From assembly GCA_946530965.1 (NCBI GenBank), contig CAMNAK010000001.1, positions 434,001 through 498,000 on the forward strand: 64,000 bases of DNA. Reading direction: 5' to 3'. The translations under genes were made by a program, and so were the position numbers. The notes under the pieces were generated by a model that was not told the DNA's origin, searched no databases, and was given only the letters and a program-made list of their open reading frames with translations. This DNA comes from an uncultured Candidatus Saccharibacteria bacterium. Lineage in GTDB: Bacteria; Patescibacteriota; Saccharimonadia; Saccharimonadales; Saccharimonadaceae. Shown here piece by piece: positions 1-7,367 of the stretch (its first letter is position 1; every line of letters begins with the position of its first letter).

Positions 1-854
1 GCCGGAATATTTCTAAAGACGTTACCATCGGTAACCTTGTAATAGTATTCAGGATTAAAGCTAGGATAAGTTGCCATCGAATAAATCTGGCCATTTTGCG
101 GGTTCATTATGACAACGCTTGCGTTCTTAATCTTGCCTTCGTAAGTATCATAGATACGCTTCAGAGCTTTCTCGCTCTCGCGCTGAACATTTTCGTCAAG
201 CGTCAATACTAGCGTTTCGCCGTCCTGTGCAGGAATTTCGACATTCTCATCGCCAAGAGACAATGGAATTTCATTAACATCTGTAACCGTCTTAAGAAGC
301 CCGTTTTTACCGGATAGACGATCATTTTGTGCACCTTCGAGACCAGAGCCTACGCCCTCAGCATTCACGAAACCAAGCACCTGCGCTGCCATCTCGCCAC
401 GCGGATAGACACGCTTGGAAGTTTCCTTCTGTCCTACACCCTGAATATTTGCTTTCTTTACCGCTGCGACGGTATCGTAATCTACGCCCTTTGCAACCTC
501 GACATACATATTAGTAAGGTCTTTCCAGACGTCATCCCAACTTACAATAAGCTTATCGCCGAGAATCTCAGTAAGCTTTGCTTGGGCTTTATCACGGTTT
601 ATAACATAACTTGGATCTACGAAAATCGTCCAAGTTCTTTCATTAAGAACAGCAGGCACGACTTCATTTTCGCCACTCTTCATATAGATCTCGCCACGCT
701 TCGCAAGTAGCTCATATTGCTTTACGCGTACGCTATTAGCAGCCGAAACATATTCATCGTGTTTAACTAGTTGCACATAAAAAAGTCTTGCACCAAAAAC
801 AACAAAAACAAGACTTAAAAGAATATAAACAAAACGGTAGCGCTTGCCAACCAT
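1..854 (-). CDS. ftsI: Penicillin-binding protein 2 / FtsI-like transpeptidase (C-terminus cut by window edge)
   Basis: The ATG is at 854 and the reading frame stays open to the window edge, giving about 284 residues. A single membrane helix (about residues 7-23) is followed by the PBP dimerisation domain, with the typical stretches AKRGEIY, RVYPRGEMAAQVLGFVN and GLEGAQNDRLSG, and then the start of the transpeptidase fold (VVIMNPQNGQIYSMATYPSF). The SxxK catalytic motif would lie beyond base 1. Family knowledge: this septal enzyme cross-links peptidoglycan. It lies downstream of rsmH and the ftsL-like gene, the usual division-cluster order. TATAAT (861-866) ends six bases before the ATG and overlaps the gap after ftsL, so the gene may also be transcribed on its own as a leaderless mRNA. 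Confidence 0.93.
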   Translation of the reverse strand, partial: MVGKRYRFVYILLSLVFVVFGARLFYVQLVKHDEYVSAANSVRVKQYELLAKRGEIYMKSGENEVVPAVLNERTWTIFVDPSYVINRDKAQAKLTEILGDKLIVSWDDVWKDLTNMYVEVAKGVDYDTVAAVKKANIQGVGQKETSKRVYPRGEMAAQVLGFVNAEGVGSGLEGAQNDRLSGKNGLLKTVTDVNEIPLSLGDENVEIPAQDGETLVLTLDENVQRESEKALKRIYDTYEGKIKNASVVIMNPQNGQIYSMATYPSFNPEYYYKVTDGNVFRNIP

Positions 855-860
855 AAGAAT

Positions 861-866
861 ATTATA
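861..866 (-). promoter_or_regulatory. -10 box (TATAAT) of ftsI, six bases before the ATG
   Basis: TATAAT on the minus strand is followed by six bases and then the ftsI ATG, with no Shine-Dalgarno sequence. The same geometry recurs before many genes in this window. Inference: leaderless start. Confidence 0.6.
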
Positions 867-872
867 CGATAT

Positions 873-1229
873 TTATCGCTCAACAAAAGCCGCACTATTT
901 GCATCGACCATTGTTGATGCAACACTATTAGAATCCGCATCTGATGCCGCTGCAGTAATTTTCGCATTTTCTACTGCAAGTGCATCTCTTTGAGCTTCTA
1001 GCTCAGTTATTTCACTATTTACTTTAGCAACTTCCAAGTCATAATCTGTGACTTTGGAACTTTGCGAAACAAACATCAAGCCGATTAGTAATACAACCGC
1101 AGTCGTAAAAATTATATGACTAACTGGCCCCAGCGATAACTTAGAATTATGGCGCACAGAATTTCTGTTACGCATCCAAGGCGCTGAATTTGTCATTGTC
1201 ATACTTCTACTCGCATTATAAGCTGACAT
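873..1229 (-). CDS. ftsL: FtsL/DivIC-like small division protein
   Basis: The protein has 118 residues: a basic, low-complexity cytoplasmic N-terminus, one membrane helix (about residues 37-56), and an extracytoplasmic heptad-like segment (VTDYDLEVAKVNSEITELEAQ begins it). This bitopic layout, the size, and the position between rsmH and ftsI are diagnostic of FtsL; the sequence itself diverges fast in this family. Inferred role: divisome scaffold that partners DivIC/FtsQ-type proteins and helps activate septal FtsI. The start is preceded by an A-rich leader (AAAACAAAAACAAAAA, about 1250-1265) with only a weak AGGA-type site. The 480 bp gap from rsmH carries repeated motifs and a small ORF, so ftsL probably has its own control. 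Confidence 0.75.
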   Translation of the reverse strand: MSAYNASRSMTMTNSAPWMRNRNSVRHNSKLSLGPVSHIIFTTAVVLLIGLMFVSQSSKVTDYDLEVAKVNSEITELEAQRDALAVENAKITAAASDADSNSVASTMVDANSAAFVER

Positions 1230-1262
1230 TAAAATCCAATTTTTCCTATTTTTGTTTTTGTT

Positions 1263-1570
1263 TTAAGAGATAATTTGATAATCTACTAAAGACACAAAAG
1301 GCTTTGGCTTATGCCGAGATTGAGAGAGATAGTTCTCGGCATAGCGGCCAAAGAAGGTCAAAAATAAATTGTGTTTTATACACACCCACAAATTATCTCG
1401 AGTGTTTGTTGCCCCGGTCAAAAGGCATAAAAAAGTTTTAAATTTATCGGTCAAAATAAATTTAGAGAGAGATTTTTTGTTCTAAAAAGATATCGGTCAA
1501 AATAAATTTTTAGAGGTTACCAAGTTTATCGGTCAAAATAAAATGGTATTAAAAGGCTGTGCTCTTACGA
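1263..1570. repeat. Five GGTCAAAA boxes, three within a longer ATCGGTCAAAATAAA repeat
   Basis: GGTCAAAA occurs at 1356, 1416, 1449, 1495 and 1531. The last three lie inside near-identical 15-mers ATCGGTCAAAATAAA (1446-1460, 1492-1506, 1528-1542), which themselves have inverted TTTAT/ATAAA ends. The block sits between the rsmH stop and the ftsL start, upstream of ftsL. Seen directly: repeated identical boxes with spacing of 60, 33, 46 and 36 bases. Inference: operator sites for a regulator of the division cluster. MraZ is a natural candidate, but the motif does not match the published GTGG/TGGG-type MraZ boxes. A 63-codon frame across this block has no coding character. Confidence 0.6.
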
Positions 1571-1574
1571 GCGA

Positions 1575-1637
1575 TTAGCGAAAGTTTACTTTAACTTTCT
1601 CTGCGCGGGACCTGTTGGTCACCATGATCTTTGCCAT
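1575..1637 (-). CDS. 20-residue leader-like peptide between rsmH and ftsL
   Basis: A strong ribosome site AAAGGAG lies six bases before an ATG at 1637. The frame encodes MAKIMVTNRSRAEKVKVNFR and stops at 1575. The 3' half of the frame forms a hairpin (GAAAGTT/AACTTTC), and a second small stem (GCTC/GAGC) follows the stop. An A-rich leader (CAAAAACAAAAACAAA) precedes the ribosome site. This placement resembles a leader peptide or a small basic protein controlling ftsL-ftsI. I do not recognise the peptide; the coding claim rests on the ribosome site and structure only. Confidence 0.4.
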   Translation of the reverse strand: MAKIMVTNRSRAEKVKVNFR

Positions 1638-1708
1638 ATGGCTCCTTTGTTTTTGTTTTTGTTATTACGATAGCGCCTTATTTACGAGCCACAGGCAACT
1701 ATCAAGAC

Positions 1709-2584
1709 CTAAATCTTCTCAGCCACCCTTAGCTTCGCACTTCTAGCGCGTGGATTGTAAACTAATTCATCATCCGCAGCAACAACCGGCTTCTTAGTCA
1801 AAATCTTTAGCTCTGATTCAAGACCAAAGCTACTTTCTTCCTTAAAGAAGTCTTTTACTAGACGATCTTCTAAGCTATGAAAAGATATAATACCTACTCT
1901 TCCGCCCTTATTTAAAAGCTTAGGAAGCAGAGGTAAAGTCCTTTCAATTTCACCAAGTTCGTCATTTACGGCAATTCTAATGGCTTGAAAAACCCTAGTT
2001 GCTGGATGAGTATGCGAATATGGCGACTTAGACTTAATAAGTTCAGCAAGTTCGATAGTCGTATTAATTGGACGATTAAAGACGATTTCTCGCGCCAAAA
2101 GCTTAGCCCTACCAGGCTTTTCTTCTCCATAGCGCTCAAAAATATCGGCTAACTTTTTCTCGCTCCAATGATTCACAATTTCCCATGCATCCAAATCCTG
2201 AGATTCGTCCATACGCATGTCTAGCCGTGCATCTTTTGTAAACGAAAAACCTCGCTCAACATTGTCTAGCTGCGGCGAAGAAACTCCGAAATCCGCCAGT
2301 ATTAAATCAAATGTCCTTTTATTCTCCACAAAGCGTAGCGCAGTGCTATAAAAATCATCATGCACGATTTCCGGCTTCACCTTTTGGTACTTCACATTGA
2401 GGTAATCGATTGCATTTTGATCCCGATCATTCAAGACCGAATCTTTATAATTCTGCGTTACTTCCAAAATTTTATCAGCATGACCAGCATAGCCAGCGGT
2501 TAAGTCTAGATAACTTTCGCCAGGCTTTGGCCCAAGATACTCCAAAACATCGGATAATAACACCGGAATATGAATTTCTTCCAT
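1709..2584 (-). CDS. rsmH: 16S rRNA (cytosine1402-N4)-methyltransferase RsmH (MraW)
   Basis: The protein has 291 residues from the ATG at 2584 (MEEIHIPVLLSDVLEYL). An upstream in-frame start at 2620 is unlikely because the promoter's -10 box lies inside that extension. Family hallmarks are visible: HIPVLL at the N-terminus, the SAM motif LDLTAGYAGHADKIL, a DFGVSSPQLD segment, RGFSF, LDMRMD, ATRVFQAIRIAVNDELGE, and a C-terminal GGRVGIISFHSLEDRLVK. It methylates C1402 of 16S rRNA in the P site. It is the first recognisable gene of this partial division cluster; mraZ is not adjacent. Transcription probably starts leaderless from TTGATA-18-TATAAT. Confidence 0.96.
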   Translation of the reverse strand: MEEIHIPVLLSDVLEYLGPKPGESYLDLTAGYAGHADKILEVTQNYKDSVLNDRDQNAIDYLNVKYQKVKPEIVHDDFYSTALRFVENKRTFDLILADFGVSSPQLDNVERGFSFTKDARLDMRMDESQDLDAWEIVNHWSEKKLADIFERYGEEKPGRAKLLAREIVFNRPINTTIELAELIKSKSPYSHTHPATRVFQAIRIAVNDELGEIERTLPLLPKLLNKGGRVGIISFHSLEDRLVKDFFKEESSFGLESELKILTKKPVVAADDELVYNPRARSAKLRVAEKI

Positions 2585-2590
2585 TCCTTC

Positions 2591-2620
2591 ATTATACATT
2601 TGCTCAAACCTGGGTATCAA
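2591..2620 (-). promoter_or_regulatory. rsmH promoter, leaderless geometry
   Basis: TTGATA (2615-2620), an 18-base spacer and TATAAT (2591-2596) are followed after exactly six bases by the rsmH ATG at 2584. The usual start site 6-7 bases after the -10 box would be the A of the ATG. GAAGGA directly abuts the ATG and cannot act as a Shine-Dalgarno site at that spacing. Confidence 0.7.
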
Positions 2621-2887
2621 GAAATTTCAGGTTTTTGTGTTTTTTGTTTTTTGTTTTATTCCTAAACACTTTTATAAGTTAACCAAAATCTGAACCGCGT
2701 ATAGCAGATCACGACGATTTTGGCGTTGAGAGACTTAATTTGTGTGTGAGGTGAGATATTTTTGTATTGGGAGGTGTGTATTTTGAGATGTGCCTATTGA
2801 ATTCTGTTTCGCGAATTCCAATCGCGCCCAAAACTCCTTGATATCCAGATTCGAGCGATGTTAAATTGCCCAAAAATATCGAAGAAA

Positions 2888-2962
2888 TTAATGATTTTTT
2901 CGCAAGCGAATCACTTCGCAGGTGCCGCCGCGGAGGCATTTGACTTCAATGTTTCTCTTCAT
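2888..2962 (-). CDS. Possible 24-residue leader peptide upstream of rsmH
   Basis: ATG at 2962, stop TAA at 2888, beginning MKRNIEVKCLRGGTCEVIRL and ending RKNH. It is the first ATG after a near-consensus promoter (TTGCAA-17-TATACT). No strong Shine-Dalgarno site precedes it. The segment TTCGCAAGCGAATCACTTCGCA in the 3' half can form alternative stems. Small, basic and cysteine-containing; function unknown. Coding status is uncertain. Confidence 0.25.
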   Translation of the reverse strand: MKRNIEVKCLRGGTCEVIRLRKNH

Positions 2963-3044
2963 AGTAGTTATGCCAATCTAATTTTTTCTTTATTTTTGTT
3001 TTAGTGGTTTTTGTTGTTTTTATTTTTGCTTTCCACTTGAAATA

Positions 3045-3073
3045 AGTATAAGCAATTTTTTGAAACTTTGCAA
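3045..3073 (-). promoter_or_regulatory. Minus-strand promoter TTGCAA-17-TATACT
   Basis: TTGCAA (3068-3073), a 17-base spacer and TATACT (3045-3050). The same -35 variant TTGCAA with 17-base spacing occurs before thyA and tRNA-Lys. It would drive the leader region upstream of rsmH. Confidence 0.65.
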
Positions 3074-3197
3074 GTACTTTTGACCAAATTCGTATAAGTA
3101 TTTTTTACAACCCATACTTAGCGTGGTGTGTAAAACTTTAGCACCATATATAGGGCTTGCGCTTCTTTTACATCTTATAGCTATATTTTGCGCAAGT

Positions 3198-3300
3198 TTG
3201 ACAAGTTTGACTAGTTTGACAAGTTTGACTAGTTTGACAAAGTTAACCCGTCAAACCTGCGAACATGCTAGCTGGTCCAATCCGCAAACCTGCACAAAAA
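3198..3300. repeat. 9-bp tandem repeat array, copy 1 (TTGAC[A/T]AGT x5 plus conserved tail)
   Basis: TTGAC recurs at exactly 9-base steps (3198, 3207, 3216, 3225, 3234), and the phase continues with TTAACC at 3243. A tail follows (GTCAAACCTGCGAAC, then CCAATCCGCAAACCTG) that resembles the tail of the second array at 35075-35185. A hairpin terminator lies directly after the tail in both places. One frame reads as LTS repeats, but there is no other coding evidence. Confidence 0.8.
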
Positions 3301-3301
3301 A

Positions 3302-3330
3302 GAATAGCCCATCCAATAAATGAGCTATTC
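3302..3330 (-). terminator. Terminator of the polysaccharide-control operon
   Basis: The stem GAATAGC(T/C)CAT / ATG(G/A)GCTATTC is followed on the minus strand by TTCTTTTTTG. The 5' arm overlaps the stop codon of the PHP phosphatase gene. Confidence 0.75.
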
Positions 3331-4092
3331 CGATTCTTTCTTTCTGTTCTTACGGCTATTTGCGGCCGATACGATGATCCTCTTAGGATTATCATGGATA
3401 AGATCAGTCAAATAATTATCATCCTTTACAATCTTATTGAGCTTTGCGATTGCTTTGGAATAATATCCATCAGTCCTAATCTTGTGAATATCCGAGCCAA
3501 AGGCAAAGACATAGCGCCTCCTGAGCATCTTCTTCAAAGTCTTCTTGGCTTCACGACCGTACTGCCCCATAAGCGTTCCATAATTGCACTGGAAACGAAT
3601 TCCCATATCCACTAACCTCTCAATCAAAGTAAAATCTTTCTGGAAGCTGGTATAGCGTTCTGGATGAGCCAAGATAACCTTGTATTTCCTATTCATGAAG
3701 TTCAAGATATCTTCATAATCTTCAAACTCGCCACTCATCGGAAGCTCAATCAAAAGATAACGCGAATTAACAAGACCACAAATCTGTTTCTTCTTTAATA
3801 AAACATCGAGATCTTCGTCGATATACAACTCATTACCAATATATAGCGGCGTGCGAGGATCCTCTTCCTTAAGAAGATCCAAAAGTTGCCTGTTCTCTTT
3901 TAGTGGACTAACCGAATCTGTATCTGGGATATAGTGAGGCGTACAAATAATTGCTTCAGCACCCTCACTCCTTAGCTGGGCAATAAGAATCTTGGATTCG
4001 GCAATATTTTTAGCACCGTCATCAATTCCCGGCAAAATATGCGAGTGAATATCTATAAAACTATAGTCACGATTCTTATTTTTAGCTAACAT
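3325..4092 (-). CDS. cpsB: PHP-family protein-tyrosine phosphatase (CpsB/YwqE type)
   Basis: About 255 residues. Metal-binding PHP motifs are visible: FIDIHSHILPGIDDGAK near the N-terminus, ICTPHY, LAHPERY and FGSDIHKI. Family knowledge: Mn-dependent phosphatases of this type remove phosphate from the tyrosine cluster of capsule BY-kinases. The gene directly follows its likely substrate kinase, separated by 3-15 bases depending on start choice. A TTG start at 4104 is also possible; the ATG at 4092 is preferred. The C-terminus is lysine- and arginine-rich (SRKNRKKESE). Confidence 0.88.
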   Translation of the reverse strand: MLAKNKNRDYSFIDIHSHILPGIDDGAKNIAESKILIAQLRSEGAEAIICTPHYIPDTDSVSPLKENRQLLDLLKEEDPRTPLYIGNELYIDEDLDVLLKKKQICGLVNSRYLLIELPMSGEFEDYEDILNFMNRKYKVILAHPERYTSFQKDFTLIERLVDMGIRFQCNYGTLMGQYGREAKKTLKKMLRRRYVFAFGSDIHKIRTDGYYSKAIAKLNKIVKDDNYLTDLIHDNPKRIIVSAANSRKNRKKESE

Positions 4093-4107
4093 TTTTGAGA
4101 TCAATCT

Positions 4108-5640
4108 TTAAGCTAGTCTTTTTCTTTTGTTGCCAGGAAGCGCAGCGGCGGCTTTCTTTACTACGCTTTTTGGCTGTTCTTCGGCTTCTTCATAATAGTT
4201 ATAATAATAGTTCGAGCCCTTTGAATGGCGAATTGCATTAATAATAATACCAGCAAATGGAGCTTCTACCTTCTTGAGATCATCAAGTACAGTCATCAAA
4301 TCTGCGCGGTTAGTCTTGCCGTTCCAGCAAACAACAGAAACAGCATCGACGAGCTTAGAAGCGACAATAGAATCTGCTAGGCCACCGCATGGAGCACCAT
4401 CGAGGATTACAATATCGAACTTCTTCTTTAGCTTCTTCATAACTTCTTCAGCACGAACAGAGCCCAAAATCTCGCTTGGATTTGGTGGGCATGTACCACG
4501 AGTAATTACGCTTAGACCCTTAACGCTAGTCTTTTTGATGTATTTCTTTAGGGATTCTTCATCATTGCCATCAAGAAGCATATCAGAGAAACCGCTCTTG
4601 TTCTTTAGGCAGAAAATGCGATGCAAGCGACCCTTACGAAGATCACAGTCAACAAGTAGTACCTTATGACCAGCCAAAGCATAGGCGCTAGCTAGGTTGG
4701 AAGAAACAAAGCTCTTACCCTCAGATGGATTAACGGAAGTAATAAGAAGACTCTTCATGCCCTTATCGATGGAAGAAAAGCTAAGGTTTGCACGAAGATT
4801 GCGGATACTTTCGGAAGTACCAGCCTTTGGTAGATTTACAACAAGAAGTTCGCTGCCGCTCTTTTTCATGCTGGCATCAGTTTTTGCGATTTTACCAATA
4901 ATTGGGATATTAAGCTCTTTTTCGAGATTTTTGGAATACTTGACCGTATCGTCAAAGTAGAAGATAAGGAATGCAACTGCAGTTACGCCAAATACGCCGA
5001 CGAAAGCAGCAATTGCCATATCGCGCAAAGTCGTATTGTTGCTCTGAACATCAGACACGATTGCAGTATCCCACTGCTTAACGTTCTTCTGGCCGAACTT
5101 CTCTTCTACGACATTTTCAAAAACATGAGCAATCTCATTAGTTAGAATCATTGCGCGTTCAGGGTTCTTGTCTTCGACAGAGATCTGCAAAATCTCAGTA
5201 TCGTCAATATTTTTAACGCCAATCTTGCTCTTTAGATTGTCGTAGCTTAGTTCATCGAGATTCAAATTAGCCAAAGTTTTCGTACGTTCCTCAATTGCAG
5301 AATTATCTGCACCAGAAACATAACCTTCACAGGCATGTTTATCGTCTCTACAAGCCTTTAGGCCTTCAATCGTACGATCAAGAACGGTACGGTTCTTAAC
5401 AAGCTCGCTATAAGTAGTAACAAGCTTCTGGTTCAAATTGACCGTAGTCAAATCTTCCTGAACAGTTTTTGCGCTATTGCCGCTGTTCAAGACAACAGTT
5501 GTCGAGCTCTTGTATAGTTTTGTTTTTATATTCAAGTCGTAGAACGAAATTACGCTAACAAGCACAAAGACGGCTACGAGCATCATCCAAACGTATTTTC
5601 GGAGATACTTCAAAAATTCCTTTAGGTCAATCTCTTCCAT
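4108..5640 (-). CDS. Fused Wzz chain-length regulator and BY-kinase (CpsC-CpsD type)
   Basis: 510 residues from the ATG at 5640 (a TTG at 5652 is less likely). Helix 1 is at about 17-35, an extracytoplasmic Wzz domain follows, and helix 2 is at about 208-229. The cytoplasmic kinase has Walker A (TSVNPSEGKSF, 301-311), Walker A' (VLLVDCDLRKG, about 327) and Walker B (DIVILDGAP, about 409). A C-terminal tyrosine cluster (NYYYNYYEE, 477-485) is the expected autophosphorylation site. In Firmicutes these are often two proteins; here one chain, as in Wzc. It controls polysaccharide polymerisation and export. A C-terminal basic tail (GNKRKRLA) is notable. Confidence 0.92.
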   Translation of the reverse strand: MEEIDLKEFLKYLRKYVWMMLVAVFVLVSVISFYDLNIKTKLYKSSTTVVLNSGNSAKTVQEDLTTVNLNQKLVTTYSELVKNRTVLDRTIEGLKACRDDKHACEGYVSGADNSAIEERTKTLANLNLDELSYDNLKSKIGVKNIDDTEILQISVEDKNPERAMILTNEIAHVFENVVEEKFGQKNVKQWDTAIVSDVQSNNTTLRDMAIAAFVGVFGVTAVAFLIFYFDDTVKYSKNLEKELNIPIIGKIAKTDASMKKSGSELLVVNLPKAGTSESIRNLRANLSFSSIDKGMKSLLITSVNPSEGKSFVSSNLASAYALAGHKVLLVDCDLRKGRLHRIFCLKNKSGFSDMLLDGNDEESLKKYIKKTSVKGLSVITRGTCPPNPSEILGSVRAEEVMKKLKKKFDIVILDGAPCGGLADSIVASKLVDAVSVVCWNGKTNRADLMTVLDDLKKVEAPFAGIIINAIRHSKGSNYYYNYYEEAEEQPKSVVKKAAAALPGNKRKRLA

Positions 5641-5748
5641 CAAAAATCCCAAAAATTAATAAATAATCATTATTATTATATCAATTTTCAGGGCAAAAGT
5701 CAAGGTTTAGAGAATGATTCTTCCCTGTTACTTCGACAAAACAATCAA

Positions 5749-7233
5749 CTATTCGACGCTCATAAATTCGTCAATTTTTGCCTTTGCAGCATTGACGGTA
5801 TTTTCGTCAGGAATCATAACATAAAGTTTCTGTGCACCCATGCTATAAGTTGGAAGCATTGCACCAGAACCATCAACGGAAATGCGCTCCACTTCCCAGC
5901 CCTGCAAGGTACTGAGTTGTAGTTTAGCGAAGCTAGTAATCTCGTCATAGCTCATACTTGTGTCAAAAGAGCCTTCGGCATTCTGCAAAATCTTTGGATA
6001 CTTGGATAGGTAATGCGGGTCAGAAAGTTTGTCTAGAATAGCAACCACGACGTCTTGCTGATTCTGAATACGATGCCTATCGCCACTTTCGTAAGCATAG
6101 CGCTCACGAGAATAAGCCAAAGCACAGTCACTATTAACCGTCTGCTTGCCCTTTACAAAATGACAGCTCTTATTAGTCCAAGCTGTAAATTCTTGATCAG
6201 AATTAATCTCAATTCCGCCAAGCGTATCTACGACAGAAATAACCGTACTAAAGCTAACCTTGGTCGTATAGTTAATATCAATATCAAACAAATCTTCGAT
6301 CGTCTTGCGGCTCATCTCTACACCATAAACACCAGCGTGCGTTAGCTTATCCTTCGTACCGGTTGTGCCGTGAAGCTGAACATAATAATCGCGCGGGATC
6401 GAAACAAGCAAAATCTTATGCTTCTGTGGGTTCACGACAGCGAGCATATTTACGTCGCTACGAGCAACCGTATTTAGGCCACTACGCGAGTCTGTACCGG
6501 AGATATACATAATAAATGGCTCGGTTTTAACATCAACCTTAGCTGGCTCGTCTGGAGTATCACTGCGAACCTCAAAGCTATAAAGAACTTTCGTACGTTC
6601 TTCAAAATCCAAATCAGTATCAGCCAAGATATCAAGATAGCTCTCGTTCAAAACAATTGCTGCAACCTTAGAATCATAAAGCGCCGCAACAATCTCGCCA
6701 ACATTCTCAAAATCTGCAGTCTTATGACCTACGGAAGCCTGAAGCTGCGCCTCAGTATCGGCACGATGCGGATTAACGCCAATATAGCCAACTGTCTGAC
6801 GTTCAAGATTCTTTAGCTCCTTGTATCCGCCATTCTTTAAAACATAAACCGAATAAGTCTCAGTCTCGACATGTTTACCAGTCGCGCTCTCGATGAAAGA
6901 GATTGCACTAGAAAGATAATGGCAACCATAGCAGTAAAATGCGCCAAGAATGAACGCCAGAGCCACAAAAGCGATACGCACAGCCTTGCGGGTCTTTGAG
7001 TTAACAATCTTCCAGCCAGTAAATAGAATAAACGTTACAACAACGACTATAATTAGCGCCATCTGCCAGTTTGCTAGGATATTTAGCTTAATCAGACCAC
7101 TAATTAGCCTGATACCCATTACGGCTTCAAAGACCCAAAATGGGAATAGCACAAGCTGGAGCTTGCGAAACTTAGCAAATAATTTCTTATACTTGTTTTG
7201 CTCACCCTTCTTACTCTTATTATTATCTGTCAT
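5749..7233 (-). CDS. LytR-CpsA-Psr (LCP) family cell-wall glycopolymer ligase
   Basis: 494 residues. About 3 membrane helices lie in the first 110 residues (around 30-50, 55-80, 90-110), then an extracytoplasmic accessory domain, then the LCP domain. LCP hallmarks: ISGTDSRSG, RSDVNMLAVVNP, LLVSIPRDYYV, KLTHAGVYG and the arginine motif RERYAYESGDRHRIQNQQ. Family knowledge: LCP enzymes transfer undecaprenyl-linked polymers to peptidoglycan or protein. It lies first in the operon with the kinase and phosphatase, matching cpsA-cpsC/D-cpsB. No glycosyltransferases occur in the window. Confidence 0.92.
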   Translation of the reverse strand: MTDNNKSKKGEQNKYKKLFAKFRKLQLVLFPFWVFEAVMGIRLISGLIKLNILANWQMALIIVVVVTFILFTGWKIVNSKTRKAVRIAFVALAFILGAFYCYGCHYLSSAISFIESATGKHVETETYSVYVLKNGGYKELKNLERQTVGYIGVNPHRADTEAQLQASVGHKTADFENVGEIVAALYDSKVAAIVLNESYLDILADTDLDFEERTKVLYSFEVRSDTPDEPAKVDVKTEPFIMYISGTDSRSGLNTVARSDVNMLAVVNPQKHKILLVSIPRDYYVQLHGTTGTKDKLTHAGVYGVEMSRKTIEDLFDIDINYTTKVSFSTVISVVDTLGGIEINSDQEFTAWTNKSCHFVKGKQTVNSDCALAYSRERYAYESGDRHRIQNQQDVVVAILDKLSDPHYLSKYPKILQNAEGSFDTSMSYDEITSFAKLQLSTLQGWEVERISVDGSGAMLPTYSMGAQKLYVMIPDENTVNAAKAKIDEFMSVE

Positions 7234-7367
7234 AATATAAATCTTTTGCTATACTATAACATCTTCTAAGAACTTACCAAAGCTTAAGCATAAAAAGAGC
7301 GAGCTTACCATAGCCAGCTCGCCCCATATAATATCTCGAGTTTTTAAACGTATAGATACTAAAGAAT

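Larger units (their letters stand above)
2621..3190. other. 570 bp region without a convincing large gene
   Basis: Minus-strand transcription appears to begin here from TTGCAA-17-TATACT (3045-3073). The leader is rich in CAAAAA/AAAAAC runs and includes an AGTGG...CCACT stem, then a 24-codon frame (2888-2962). Downstream are short palindromic patches around GGAATTCGCGAAACAGAATTC. A 76-codon frame at 2709-2939 lacks a ribosome site and family resemblance. The region may be a long regulated leader for rsmH or hold a small RNA. Confidence 0.4.

Noticed and set aside
1350-1545. Calling the GGTCAAAA repeats MraZ boxes
   Set aside because: Known MraZ sites are GTGG/TGGG-type direct repeats; the motif here is different and mraZ is not in the window.
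2709-2939. 76-codon minus-strand frame upstream of rsmH
   Set aside because: No ribosome site, overlaps a better-placed short frame, and no family-like pattern.
3123-3323. 66-codon frame with repeated LTS units
   Set aside because: The repeats come from the 9-bp DNA array, there is no ribosome site, and the second array does not keep a comparable frame.
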